From Thraustochytrium sp. TN22 (lineage: Eukaryota; Sar; Bigyra; Thraustochytrida; Thraustochytriidae): a stretch of DNA of 64,000 nucleotides. The stretch covers positions 1-64,000 of the forward strand of contig JABLUY010000112.1 in assembly GCA_013306675.1 (NCBI GenBank), given 5' to 3'. The notes beneath the pieces were generated by a model. It did no database searches, was not told where the DNA came from, and saw only the letters and a program-made list of their open reading frames with translations. Both the position numbers and the translations under genes were made by a program. This document shows positions 9,418 through 19,227 of the stretch, in pieces. Each line of letters starts with the position of its first letter. Position 1 is the first letter of the stretch.

Positions 9418-11690
9418 ACAAGAGAGACCGAGTTAGTAGTGCTTTGCAAGAACGTACCTCCTGGGCCGTGGCAAGGTCGGGCCGTGCACATGTGCACGCG
9501 CTGCGATCTTGCCGATCTTGCGTGCGTAACACCGGCCGCCGGAGGCTCACCATTCAAGGTGCTGGTTGGAAGTTGCCAGAGTTGCTGCGCAGATGCCCCG
9601 GGAACCGCAAGCCCAGAAGCTGGACAGATGCCTGTCTGCGGCGGCATCTCAAGTCGGCCCGAGCCCTTTCCCGCTTGACTTACCTTGCCTTGTGCGGCGG
9701 TCTGCGCACCTCCCTCGCCCACGACGCCACCGCAACGCGGCGCTGCACGCGCGTCACGGTGCAAGCGGCAAGCGACGGCGACGTCTGCGGGGAGAGCGAG
9801 AACGCGGATTCCGCGCATACCGCCGGTGTCCGCCTGCCTGGCCGGCCGGCGCCCGCCAGTGAATCGACACTGGTCGTGCTCTCGGACACTGCATGCCATG
9901 CCAGCTCGAAACCACAAAGTGCTGGCCGGCGCTGCCAGTGGCCGGCGTTGTCCCGCGCTGGCCGGCGCTGGCCGGGCCTCTTGTCCGTCGCCGCACACGA
10001 TGCGAGAGGAGCTCGGCCCCATGGAGCGCGCTTGCTTCAGGCAGGGGCTGGCGGCCGCTCGCAAGCATACCGCTCGCAAGCAAACACGACGCAAGCTCCG
10101 CGCCGTGGCAAACTGATCAACGAAAGCGTTCAAGTTCCGCGCGTCGCCGCTCTCCGCGCGTCGCCGCTCTCCGCGCGTCGCCGCTCTCCTTTTGCCGCTA
10201 CTAGGCGGCCGACTCGGGCCGAGGCGGCGGCGCTCAAAGGCGCTCTCCAAGGGAGTACAGGGTCCCCGAGCCGATTTGGGATGCCACGTAATGGCACTGG
10301 CAGTGTCCGACTGTCGGCGACTGTCGCTTCCTCCGAGTCAGGCTGTCAGGCCAGCCTGAGGTTGCGTGACCGGGAAGTTCGCGGGAACCCGTGGTACCTT
10401 ACCTCCACCGGCGCCGGGCCGCGCGCGCAGCGCCGCGCAGCGGAGCGCAGCGGGGCACGAACCGCACGTACGAGAAGCAAATGTGCAGCCGCCTGCAGGG
10501 GCGGCCTGCAGGCTGCTGTGGCCAGGCTGCAGGCAGGCTGCTGCGGCGAGGTGGCCGATCGCATTTCATCTCAGGACGCGGTGCACGTGAGTGTTTCGCT
10601 GCTGCCGGCTACTAGGCCTAGCGTGTGTGCGGGCCCGGGAGCAGGTCGCCCGGCACAACGCTGAACTGCAAGCTGCTGCAAGCTGAGGATCAGGACGTTC
10701 AAGTCGCGCGGCGGTGCAGCATGTCCCGAGCCCTCAAAGCCAACCGCGGGTGTGTGCTTGCTCCCCCGAGCCCTGCCACCGCCGCCCAAGGCGAAGATCG
10801 CTTGCTCGCCAACCATGGCAACTTGACTAAGGTTAGGTTTTGACAACTCGGCGGCGTTCGGCCGTCTCGCTCTCAGCTTCGCACCGTGCCATGTCAAAGA
10901 GCCCACTCGGACTCCGAGGCACGACTCGGCGCTGCCAGTGACGCGACTCGCGTGGCTTCGAGCGGCACGCGCCGCCTTTTTACGACGGCCGCAGCACGCG
11001 GCCGCCAGTCCCTGCCAGTGGCAGGCTCCAAGCAGCCAGCATCTGGCTCGGCGCCGAAGCGGCCGCTGCCGTGCGTGGTGCCAGGGATCGCAACGGTGAA
11101 CGCTCTGCGCGGCCCGACCCGCGGCCCTGCGCTGCGAACAAAGCTTGCGCTGCCCCTGGCAGCAGCAGCAGCAGTTGCAGCGCCGCAGCAGAGCAACCAC
11201 ACTGACCATGGTGGCAGTACGCGGCAACTTGAACAGCAGCAAGTGCCACATGGTAGCACTCTGACCAGAATGGCAGGTCTTCCCGGAACCCAGTATGCGG
11301 TACCAGTCGTACGAGCTTGGGGGACCCGCCGGTCCTGCCTTCGCCTGCCAGTGACAATGGGCAGAACCATACCGCGCCACCAACGTCGCTTGCGCTTTGA
11401 GAAGGTCGAAAACCCGGCAGCGCGCGCACAGGCTTTGCCAAGAGGCGACGCCACTACCCCCAGTTGTCGCGAGACATCGCACGACGTGGCGCCGAGCCAG
11501 CGGTAGCTCATCGGTCGGTCGCGTCACGGTGCAGGCCAGCGCGCGAGCGGCTGGGCGCGCGGCGGGCTGGCTCACCTCTCCGAGTCCTTTCCTCTCGATG
11601 ACCACTCCCGGTGAAAGCACCCCAATGTCAAGAAGGGCTTCATCGAAGGACCTGACTCGCGCACGGTGTGTCACGCACGCGTGACGAGAG
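9418..11690. repeat. Left arm of a ~2.2-kb inverted repeat
   Basis: The reverse complement of this stretch matches 34598-36722, from the landmark GTGCGCGAGTCAGGTCC at the inner end to the sequence around TTCTTGCAAAGCACTA at the outer end, with many small indels. No protein family is recognisable in it. It is GC-rich, with many CTGCAG and TGCCAGTG words and an 18-bp unit repeated three times near 10138-10190. The arm points toward its partner across 23 kb that contains loci P5-P13. Beyond the inner end it continues into the protease fragment at 11700-11890. Confidence 0.8.
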
Positions 11691-11699
11691 ACGGCAGAT

Positions 11700-11890
11700 C
11701 TTGTAGTAATGCCCGTAGCGACGCGTGCAGCGGCGCACGGCGAAACTGCTGGACCAACTGCTGTCAGCCTTTCCTACATCGCCACGGAAAAGGGGGCCTG
11801 CCTGGGCGACACGGGAGGGCCGCTGCTTGCGTCACGAGACGCGGGCGAGGTCGTGGTGGGCCTCGTATCCTTTGTAGATCAGTGTGCGCT
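11700..11890 (+). pseudogene. Fragment of a GDTGGP-type protease gene
   Basis: Plus-strand translation gives VSLSYIATEKGACLGDTGGP and then LLASRDAGEVVVGLVSF, which is the C-terminal half of the P16 gene (42406-43497). It ends abruptly in sequence from the 5' part of P3. The residues VDQCAL match the fragment at 38869-39305 more closely than P16. It lies inverted relative to the other copies, consistent with being the inner end of the inverted repeat. Confidence 0.8.
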
Positions 11891-11904
11891 CGTGTGCGCT
11901 CCAA

Positions 11905-12086
11905 CCGCAAAGGTAGGTGGCAGTTGTCGTGCTGTTAATTAAAACGTCATGGAACCCTGCTTATAAGGCAACCATCCACGGTCTGCGCTGCGGGTCAGAG
12001 ATCTCGCCGCCCACGAAGCGCGGGGTGGACCGCGCCGGCGCTAGCGCTAGCAGTGCCACGCCCAGCGCCAGTAGCCACCTCGCCAT
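11905..12086 (-). pseudogene. N-terminal fragment of a P3-like protease gene
   Basis: The minus strand from the ATG at 12086 reads MARWLLALGVALLALAPARS, then TPRFVGG and ISDPQRRPWMVAL, a near copy of the first 60 residues of P3. An in-frame TAA replaces the codon for Glu42 of P3, a small insertion follows, and homology stops near 11905 at the junction with the GDTGGP fragment. It is a relic left by the direct duplication. Confidence 0.85.
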
Positions 12087-12686
12087 TCTCCCCACATCCT
12101 CTTTGCTTGCGGAGGAGAGCTACCTCCTCGCGCGCGCCGCGCCCCACCAGAACGGGCCGCGAGCTCCGGGCCCGGCCCGAGCCCGGGCTGCGGACCGGGC
12201 CGCCGCCGCAACGGGTCAGGCGTGCGGCCACAAGCAAAGTGGGTCACGGTTTGCAGCTTGTCAGTGACCCGCAGCGCCGGTGCCATCGAGTGTAGGCTAG
12301 TCGATCTTCAGCGCGAGAGTCTTCTCCTTGCACATCGTCCAACAGTGGCTGGAGCATGGTGGTGAACAAACAATGCTGCACGTCCATGCCTGCGCGCAAC
12401 AACACGCAGGAGCGGGAGGTGGACTCTTCTGACGTTAGACCCATGAGATGACCGGGGTAACGCCTTGTAGTATCTGGAGGCAAGATTGGAAGAGTCACAG
12501 CTCTCAGACTCGCTTCCGGCGTGCAGGGGTTCAGGTGGAGAAAGTGATGCGTAGTTTGGCTGCACGACTTTCCCGGGAAGTTGGAGTCTTGCTTGACATA
12601 CTTTGTTGCTGAAAGGCTCGTGGCCGCTGTTGAGCCTTCGCTACGTGGGATAGATCGCGCTGCCTGAGATCCGTCCAGCTTAGGCT

Positions 12687-13858
12687 TCAGCTCATGTGGT
12701 GCAGCGCAAGAAGTGCTGCAAGGACGCTGCCGATGATTTTAGGCGCCCACGTTGAGCTGCTCGAGCCTAGAGGGCTTGTGGTGGGAGACGGCGTGGATCC
12801 TACCGGCACGTTCGGGGATGGTGTGGTATCTCCCGGCGCGTAGAAGTGAAGGAAAGAGGCATCCGAGGTAAAGGAGGTGATGGTGGCAGTTATCCAGCTC
12901 TGGTACTCGGAAACGCGCGTATAAACTCCAGGGTAAATGGGATCGGCACAGCCGACACCAAAGGAGGTAATGCCCACCTGAACCTCATCCTGACCGCGAT
13001 CCACAATGAGTGGTCCGCCAGAGTCGCCCTGGCAACTGTCTTTGTTCGGCGCGGCCGCGCAGATATGCACATCCTCGATGACATGAGGGGAACCCGAGTA
13101 ACTCGCACGACACAGCTCGTTGCTGATGATGTCAACCTCTACCTCTCTCAGGACCGCCGAGACGTCAGTCTCGCCATAGTATGTGGCACCGGAGCCGCTG
13201 TGGCGACCTCGCCAACGAGGCTGGTCATTGCGCTGCCCGCGAGGATGGCGGCGTCGGGCAGCACCGTCTGCGTCGGAATACCATAGTAAACTTGCTCCCA
13301 GTCATCGGACCCCTCCCCGCGAGCTGTCTTGTTGACGGTGCCAGCGTCGTCGAGGACAATGATGGCGAGATCGTTGAGGAAAAGGTTCCGGTCCAAATCG
13401 TAGTTCGGATGCACGACGACGGCCACGACACTTTGGAGCCAGAAGTTGTCTGCATCAGAGCGATAGGTGTCGACGCTGTCGAGGTATTACTCCACATATT
13501 GAGAGACGTAGTCAATCTTCGGCGACGATTCCCACCAGGGCGTTGTCCACCAATAGTCGACGCAGTGTGCAGCCGTCAATACAAAAGACCGCGTGCCATC
13601 CGTGCCAATGAACGACCCCCCGCACGTTTGGGAGAACTCGAAGTCCACGTCGCTGTCCACGTCGCTGTCCTTGTAAAAAAAAATCAATTCCGTGAGCGCC
13701 ACGAGCCACGGTCGGAATTCCGGGCTTGCTTCCTCGCCGGCAACGATTCGCGAATGTCGCGCCCTCCACTGCGAAAGCACGTCCGCGCCCTCGCCTCGGA
13801 CCCCCGCGATCGCCGCAGCGGCGGCGAGGACCACGGCCAGCGTCCACAAGACCTGCAT
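12687..13858 (-). pseudogene. Trypsin-like protease, broken at two places (locus P5)
   Basis: This is a close paralogue of P4. From the ATG at 13858 it has a signal peptide (MQVLWTLAVVLAAAAAIAG), propeptide motif VLSQW, HSR-IVAG and His in TAAHCVDYWWTTPWW. An in-frame TAA (about 13493-13495) stands where paralogues have Phe in YVDFF. Further on, 4 nt are missing at the VATVSGYG motif (about 13196), shifting the frame. The remaining C-terminal part is readable: NKDSCQGDSGGP, SFLHFY strand, Pro/Ser linker and hydrophobic tail ending ALLALHHMS. Catalytic residues are unmutated, suggesting that decay was recent. Confidence 0.9.
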
Positions 13859-15073
13859 GGTTCTGGCGAGGAGTCGGAGTCGCGTGTGAGCGCGAGCAGC
13901 TCGGCGTTTCCGATGTGCTTCTCGCCAGCCGCGGTTCTGCTTGGTTTGGCCTTGGCTGTCTCCACCTGCTGCCTGCGTGCACTCCGGTAACTCCGTGCAC
14001 CAGGCCGACGCCCGGGCGCAAGGCTGCGCAAGCCTGGAATCTAAGCAGGACAAGAGCGAGCGAGTTAGTTGTGCTAGGCCGTGGCTCGCGCTGCGATCTT
14101 GCCGATCTTGCGTGCGTAGCACCGGCCGCCGGAGGCTCTTGGGGGGAGCAAAGTTGTAGACGGGCTTGCGCCAGCTGAAGGTGAAGTTCCCCACGACGCC
14201 GCCCTGACTTGTAAGCCTGAAGGTGACGTCATAGGGCAGGGAGGGTCCCCGAGCTATGTACATACCACATGCAATGTCAGTGTATTACTGTGCCAGTGGG
14301 GTCACCGTGACACCGCCGCGTCAACCCTTCCTTCGCGCCTTCGCGCGAGCCAGGGGCGGCCTGCACAACTTGAATCCAGCCCCAGGCTGTCTCAGGCTGC
14401 GCGGCCCGACCCGGGGCACTTCGCTGCGAGCAAACCTGCGTGGCCACAAGCCAGTGCCCTGTTCCGCTGCGGCCAGGCGGCGCGTGCCCGACTCGGAGTC
14501 CGCGCGTCCGGGCTGGATGACCAGCACGGTGCGAGGAGAGCGAGACGGCCGAGCCAGCACGGTGCGAAGAGAGCGAGACGGCCGAACGCCGGTTTGTGTT
14601 GCGACTCCGCTCAAACTAAGGGCTCAGGTTGGCGAGCAAGCCGCAAGCGACCTTCGCCTTGGCCAGCGGTGACAGGGCTGGGGAGAGCAAGCACAAACCC
14701 GCGGTTGCAGTGGCTCTGAGGGCTCGGGAGTCGGACAAGCTCAGGCTGCACCGCCGCGCGACTTGACGTTTAAAGATTGGCCGATCCGAGTCGTGGCCAC
14801 ACTGCACTGCACGCGCCCAGGCTGTGCAAGCATGATGGCACTGACAGCCAAATAGATGCGTGAAATCCCATCTTGCCGTAGTCAGGGGTGCCCACGCGGA
14901 AGCGGAGGAGCGGAGTTGGAAGAAAAAAGGGTTTTGATGCGCGCGATAGAGTTGCCCTGACAGTGAGTGCACTGGTGGCTCAGCAGCTGGATGCGCAGCA
15001 AATCGCAAACTCCCCGGCCAACCTTACGAGCTTTGTCACTCTCCCTGCATCGACGCGGTACCTCAATCGTCAA
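13859..15073. other. Intergenic region between P5 and P6
   Basis: This stretch holds the end of duplication copy B (to 14138), a coding-like island on the minus strand (14141-14240) and an upstream segment for P6. The last (about 14350-15073) resembles the sequences upstream of the other pseudoprotease genes at 32.4, 37.2 and 40.6 kb, sharing words such as TGGCGAGCAAG and CGCGCGACTTGA. Confidence 0.5.
14141..14240 (-). pseudogene. Unidentified coding-like fragment
   Basis: The minus strand reads PYDVTFRLTSQGGVV followed by GNFTFSWRKPVYNF. Unlike the surrounding low-complexity translations, this has a normal amino-acid mix and alternating beta-strand-like hydrophobicity. It abuts the end of the duplicated block at 14138 and has no start, stop or family match that I recognise. 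It may be a scrap of an unrelated gene captured at the duplication junction. Confidence 0.35.
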
Positions 15074-16141
15074 ATGAGGCAGAGCATGTGGTCGCTGCTC
15101 TCAGTGATGCTGGCTGCTGTCTTCGCAGCCGCCAGGGGCGGCGACACAAGGACGCCCTCCACCCGAATCGTAGGTGGTGAGGCTATCTCCCCCACGGTGC
15201 GGCCCTGGGTGACGAGTATGTCTCGGGAGATCGATGATGGCAGCACCTATTTTTACTCGGCGCCATGCAGCGCGGTGTATCTTGGCACGGAGGAGGGCCT
15301 TCACTTCTTCCTCACGGTGGCGCACTGCCTTGAACCCTGGCTGAAGACGCCCTTGTGGGACTCGCCGGACGACTCTCACGTCCCGTCCTGGATGGACTTT
15401 TTAGTCGACGACGCCATTGACTACGGCCAGGATTTGGACCACTTCTACCTGCGCGACCCAATGGCTGTCGAGGTCCACTCAAAGTACAGCTCGTCGCCTA
15501 CTCTCGTGAACGACGTCGCCGTCCTCATCTACAACGACACCACGACGGTGAACAAAACGGGCAATACGTACGCCTTGCTTGAAGACGTGCTCCCGGCGCC
15601 CGGAATCCTCGCCGGGGCCGACACTGACCTCGCGCAGGGCGAGGCTGCAGTAGTGACCGGCTGGGGCGCTTTTGAAGTCGGTGGGAACGAGACCGACCTG
15701 CGCGAGGCGAACGTGGTCCTCGTCTCTCCGTATACATGTGGGCAGAGCTACCTAGGGCTGAAGTGCATCACTTCTACACATGTCTGCGCAGCCGCACCGG
15801 GCAAAGGCCCTTGCATCCGTGACGAAGGCGCGCCCCTCATCGTGCAACGGGGCGCTGAGGAGGTGGTGGTCGGAATGTTCTCCTTTCACGAGGGGTGCGC
15901 GGACCCAGACTTCCCGGACGTCTACGTGCGGGTCTCCGATTACGAGGAATGGATTGTCTCCAAGGTCGCCAAATACGCTTCAGACACTACCTTCCTGCAG
16001 TTCAGCTCGCTGAGCACGCCAGGCGGAGGCACGACCCCTGCTACTATCACGCCGACAGCCTCTTCGACGTCTCTCTCCGCCATGACGGCACTCCCCACGT
16101 TCTTGGTGGCGTGCGTCCTCGGCCTAGCTCTCTACGCTTAG
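15074..16141 (+). CDS. Catalytically dead trypsin homologue, RDEGAP class (locus P6)
   Basis: This 355-residue protein has a signal peptide (MRQSMWSLLSVMLAAVFAAA), activation-like site STR-IVGG and a full S1 fold. His84 (TVAHC) and Asp147 (VNDVAV) remain. The active-site loop reads GKGPCIRDEGAP instead of GKDSCQGDSGGP, so Glu251 replaces the nucleophile Ser195 (chymotrypsin numbering), Arg249 the oxyanion Gly193 and Gly245 the S1 Asp189. It therefore should not cleave peptides. A Trp-rich insertion (EPWLKTPLW) after the His links it to the active P11 clade. It ends with TTFLQF, a Thr/Pro/Ser linker and a hydrophobic GPI-like tail (LVACVLGLALYA). The ATG at 15074 is conserved across the four copies. 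It has an extra Cys (LKCITS) that the other copies lack. Confidence 0.93.
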   Translation: MRQSMWSLLSVMLAAVFAAARGGDTRTPSTRIVGGEAISPTVRPWVTSMSREIDDGSTYFYSAPCSAVYLGTEEGLHFFLTVAHCLEPWLKTPLWDSPDDSHVPSWMDFLVDDAIDYGQDLDHFYLRDPMAVEVHSKYSSSPTLVNDVAVLIYNDTTTVNKTGNTYALLEDVLPAPGILAGADTDLAQGEAAVVTGWGAFEVGGNETDLREANVVLVSPYTCGQSYLGLKCITSTHVCAAAPGKGPCIRDEGAPLIVQRGAEEVVVGMFSFHEGCADPDFPDVYVRVSDYEEWIVSKVAKYASDTTFLQFSSLSTPGGGTTPATITPTASSTSLSAMTALPTFLVACVLGLALYA

Positions 16142-17299
16142 GTTTCTATTCAAGAAGTCGGCGCCCTCTTCAGGTTCCTCCTATTCTGAGGGCTCGCGGC
16201 GCTCAAGCCACATGGCCCGAAAAGCATTGGGTTAGTTTCAAGACTCGATTATCTTGTTCTCAGTCAATGCCGCTCGCCAGACGGGCTTTGAAGCGTGGAC
16301 GGTGGATCTTGCACGTCCTGGCCGCTTGCGCAACCTTGTCGTTGCTGCCATGTGTGCCGAAGCAGCTCCGCGGTGCCGGCTTTCCAGCTGATAGCCAAGC
16401 CGGAGTCACGAGAGGCGATGTCGAGGCGATCGTCGTTTTCCTCAAGTCACGCCGCAGAGCAGCTTCTTCAATCTGTTGCTTTCCCAGCCGCCGCCGCCGT
16501 TCCTTGCGCCGGCCATTTTGCTCGGCTTAGTCGCAGGAATCGGCGAGAGAGCTCAAGCGCGGGAGCGGCTCGCCCGCTAGCAAGCCGAGCAGCGGCTACA
16601 CCCTGGGCAGGCCTGGGCACCGGGGGCAGGCCCCGCGCCCAGCCCAGCTCAGCTGCGCAAGGCCGCCGCCTGCAGAGCGCCCTGCAGCGCGCCAGCCGTG
16701 TTCCCGGTCCTGCCGCGTCCCCTCTCGCCGCCCACTCAGCCCCACTGCCCACACCCTCCTTCCAGCACCCTCGTCATCGCTCCCACTTCCCTCACTGGCA
16801 GACGGCGGCCACCCGAGTGACCGCGAGTCCCACCTCCACTGCAAGCGCAACGAAGCGTCCAGTCGAGGCTCCAAGTCCATCCCGCGGCGCTCGCTCCACT
16901 CTCGCTCCAGCCGCCCAGCGCGCCGCGGCCGCGCGCGGCGGCGCCGCAGCCGCCGGGCGAGCCGCCGCGCGCAGGCAGGGCGGCCGTGCCGCGCGCGGTG
17001 GCGGCGCCGCAGCCTTCAAGTTGCGGCCAGAAAGGCTGCGCAGCGCGCTCTGCGCAGCGCGCTCCACCGGGACGCGGCGCCGCGCGGCTGAACCGGGCGC
17101 GGGTGGGAGGGAGGGAGCGGCCAGCGTGCAGGCGCGGCGCGTGCGTGCGGCGCGGCGCGGCGGCGCGCGCGAGGCCGGCAGAGCCCACGGGGAGGCGCGA
17201 GGCGAGGCGACGCGAGGCGAGGCGAGGCGAGGCCAGGCGAGGCCAGGAGGCGAGGCGAGGCGGCGCGGCGGCGCGGCGGCGGGCCTCGCCGGCCTGGGG
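16142..17299. other. Intergenic region between P6 and P7
   Basis: The first 130 bp match the 3' flanks of the other RDEGAP genes (a shared stretch from TATTCAAGAA to about 16270). No other gene is seen. Before the P7 start lies a run of GGCGA pentamers (about 17191-17268). Confidence 0.5.
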
Positions 17300-18466
17300 A
17301 TGGCGCTGCACGCGCGGGCGCGCGGGCGGCGCGCGGCGGCGCTGCTGGCGCTGGTGCTGGCGGCGGCGGCGGCGGCGGCCACAGCGCTGGGCGAGCGGTC
17401 GGCGCTGGCGGCGGCGCGCGTCATGTCGGACACGAGCGTGCTGGAGCTCGCGGCGAACAAGAGCGCGGCGGCCGCCGTGGGGGAGGCGGCGGCGGCGGCC
17501 GGGCTCACGCGCATCGTGGGCGGCTCGATCGTGTCGCCCGTGGACCGCCCGTGGATGGTCTTCATGCAGTCCACGTACACGGTGGTGGGCAGCAACACGC
17601 AGGCGTACGGCTGGTGCGGCGCGAGCTACATCGGGAGCACCAGCAGCAAGCATTTCTTCATCACCGCCTCGCACTGCGTCGCGAGCGACGAGGAGTACAC
17701 CTACGAGGACAGCTTGGTGGCGTTCTTGTGGGACGAGATCAACGCAGCCGACTCGGACTACTTCATCATGTACACATCGACCAGCACGGTCATGCACTCC
17801 TCGTACAGCGCCTCGACGCTCAAGAACGACATTGCCATGCTGGTCTTTGACGACAGCAGCGTCAACAGCCTCATGCCGGCGCCAGCCGTGATCGCTGGCG
17901 GAGACATGGAGGACCCGGTCGGCGAGACGGCCACGGTCACGGGGTATGGCTCGCTCGAGTACGGCGGAGACAACTCTGACTTGTATTTGCGCGAGGTGGA
18001 CCTGACCGTCACGTCCGAGTCCTACTGCAAGACGGCCAACGCGCAGGTCGGCTCGGTCTCGTACTCGACGCAGATCTGCGCGTACGCGCAGGGCAAGGAC
18101 AGCTGCCAGGGCGACTCAGGCGGTCCTCTCGTTGTCACGGAGGACAGTGAGGAGATCTTTATTGGTATCGTCTCCTGGGGCTACGAGTGCGCGCGCACTG
18201 GCTATCCGGGCGTGTACACCAAGGTCAGCGCTTACGAGTCGTGGATTGCGCAGACCGTCGCAGACGAGGGCGGCTGCGTCAGCGACCTCGTCTTTTACCA
18301 GAACGCCACCTCGGTCTCGGACTGCGCTGCCACCTCCGCCTCGCCAACCTCCGAGTCTGACGACTCGCAGCTGCCAAGCGCATCTGCACCCCTAGCCCTT
18401 GCTGGCGCCCCCGTCTCGGCGCTGCTCGTGCTGATGCTCTCTCTCGTCGCCGGTGCGTGTGCGTAG
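17300..18466 (+). CDS. Secreted trypsin-like serine protease, probable GPI-anchored (locus P7)
   Basis: This is a 388-residue active-type S1 protease. A signal peptide (ATG at 17300, hydrophobic core ALLALVLAAAAAAATA) is followed by a propeptide with the clade motif VMSDTSVLEL and the activation site LTR-IVGG. The triad His125, Asp177 and Ser273 and S1 Asp267 are present. The conserved motif FLWDEIN follows the catalytic His. After the domain comes the clade-specific C-terminal loop GGCVSDLVFYQN and a second Cys nine residues later, then a Ser/Thr/Pro linker and a hydrophobic tail (VSALLVLMLSLVAGACA). The frame is open far upstream, but this is the first ATG that yields a signal peptide. Confidence 0.93.
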   Translation: MALHARARGRRAAALLALVLAAAAAAATALGERSALAAARVMSDTSVLELAANKSAAAAVGEAAAAAGLTRIVGGSIVSPVDRPWMVFMQSTYTVVGSNTQAYGWCGASYIGSTSSKHFFITASHCVASDEEYTYEDSLVAFLWDEINAADSDYFIMYTSTSTVMHSSYSASTLKNDIAMLVFDDSSVNSLMPAPAVIAGGDMEDPVGETATVTGYGSLEYGGDNSDLYLREVDLTVTSESYCKTANAQVGSVSYSTQICAYAQGKDSCQGDSGGPLVVTEDSEEIFIGIVSWGYECARTGYPGVYTKVSAYESWIAQTVADEGGCVSDLVFYQNATSVSDCAATSASPTSESDDSQLPSASAPLALAGAPVSALLVLMLSLVAGACA

Positions 18467-19227
18467 GGTAGCAGGTTCTAATTTGCTAAGTTAGAGTAAG
18501 AAAACAGCGCGCACTGCGTCAAGATCTCCAAGATCAGCCAGGCAGCCATTGCCAACACTGGAGGTTCAGGTTCGGCAGCTCGGGGCAACTTCGAAGCGCT
18601 TCGAAGCGCTTCGAAGCGCTTCGAAGCCTCCATCGCGGCGTTCCCGAGGTCGCACACGCTTTGGCACTGGCAGTGGCAGCCAAAACTCCTACCAAATCTG
18701 TGGTACTTCAAAACCCGCTGCAAGTGTCCTCTCGGTCCTCTCGCTTCAGTGGCAGCTGCCGCATCTGGCTCTCAAAAACACCGTTTCGCCCCGCCTCCGA
18801 GTCGATGCTCGTCTCCAAGTTACGTCGCCTTTTCGCGGCCGGTCCGGGTAACCCGTACCGTACCAGGAAGATCACTACTGGACCAGCTTGGCCCCTGGCA
18901 GGCGCTGGAACCGGGCACACACGGGCCCACGGCGGCCCATCACCACTGCACCGTGACGGCGGCCCACTGCACGCTCACGTGGCACTGGCAGGCTGTGCGC
19001 TGCCGAGCGCTGCGTGCGCTGTCCGAGTCGGAGTCGTGCCGGTCCTGCGGGTCGCGCGCCGCGCCGATCAGTCATCATCCATCGAAGCTGGGCTCGCCTG
19101 GGCTCGCCTGGGCTTCAAGTCCGGGTCGTTCGCGCTCACTGGGCCCTGCGGCACTGCAGCGCCTTGCCGCGCTCCGCTCCGCCGCAGCGCACTCGCCCGC
19201 GTCTCGGCTCGCCGACGGAGTGGCCAG
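18467..19227. other. Intergenic region between P7 and P8
   Basis: It contains no recognisable gene. The notable element is the tandem palindromic decamer at 18589-18627, listed separately. Confidence 0.5.
18589..18627. repeat. Tandem 10-bp palindromic repeat
   Basis: The decamer CTTCGAAGCG occurs three times, followed by a fourth partial copy. TTCGAA and the junction AGCGCT are both palindromic, so the tract can pair with itself at every register. Confidence 0.85.

Larger units (their letters stand above)
7360..9555. repeat. Direct segmental duplication, copy A (5' end of P3 plus P4)
   Basis: Reading both stretches by eye, 7360-9555 and 11905-14138 carry the same order in the same orientation: the N-terminal codons of P3, its upstream region, then a P4/P5-type protease gene and about 300 bp beyond it. 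Similarity is high but broken by small indels. The right end is shared up to the sequence ending GGCCGCCGGAGGCTC. The inverted-repeat arm at 9418-11690 separates the two copies. Confidence 0.8.
11905..14138. repeat. Direct segmental duplication, copy B (P3 fragment plus P5)
   Basis: This is the second copy of the block at 7360-9555, in the same orientation. It contains the truncated P3 fragment, the upstream region (12087-12686) and locus P5. The coding lesions in its P5 gene differ from that in P4, so the two genes were disabled independently after duplication. Confidence 0.8.

Noticed and set aside
8964-10664. Long overlapping frames on both strands (428 and 468 codons) at 9-10.6 kb
   Set aside because: Low-complexity Arg/Ala/Ser/Pro content, partly antisense to P4, shared only with other copies of the same non-coding repeat and broken differently in each.
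10571-11674. 367-codon minus-strand frame with counterparts at 31.6, 34.6 and 39.3 kb
   Set aside because: The resemblance comes from DNA duplication; indels shift the frame between copies, which argues against a protein under selection.
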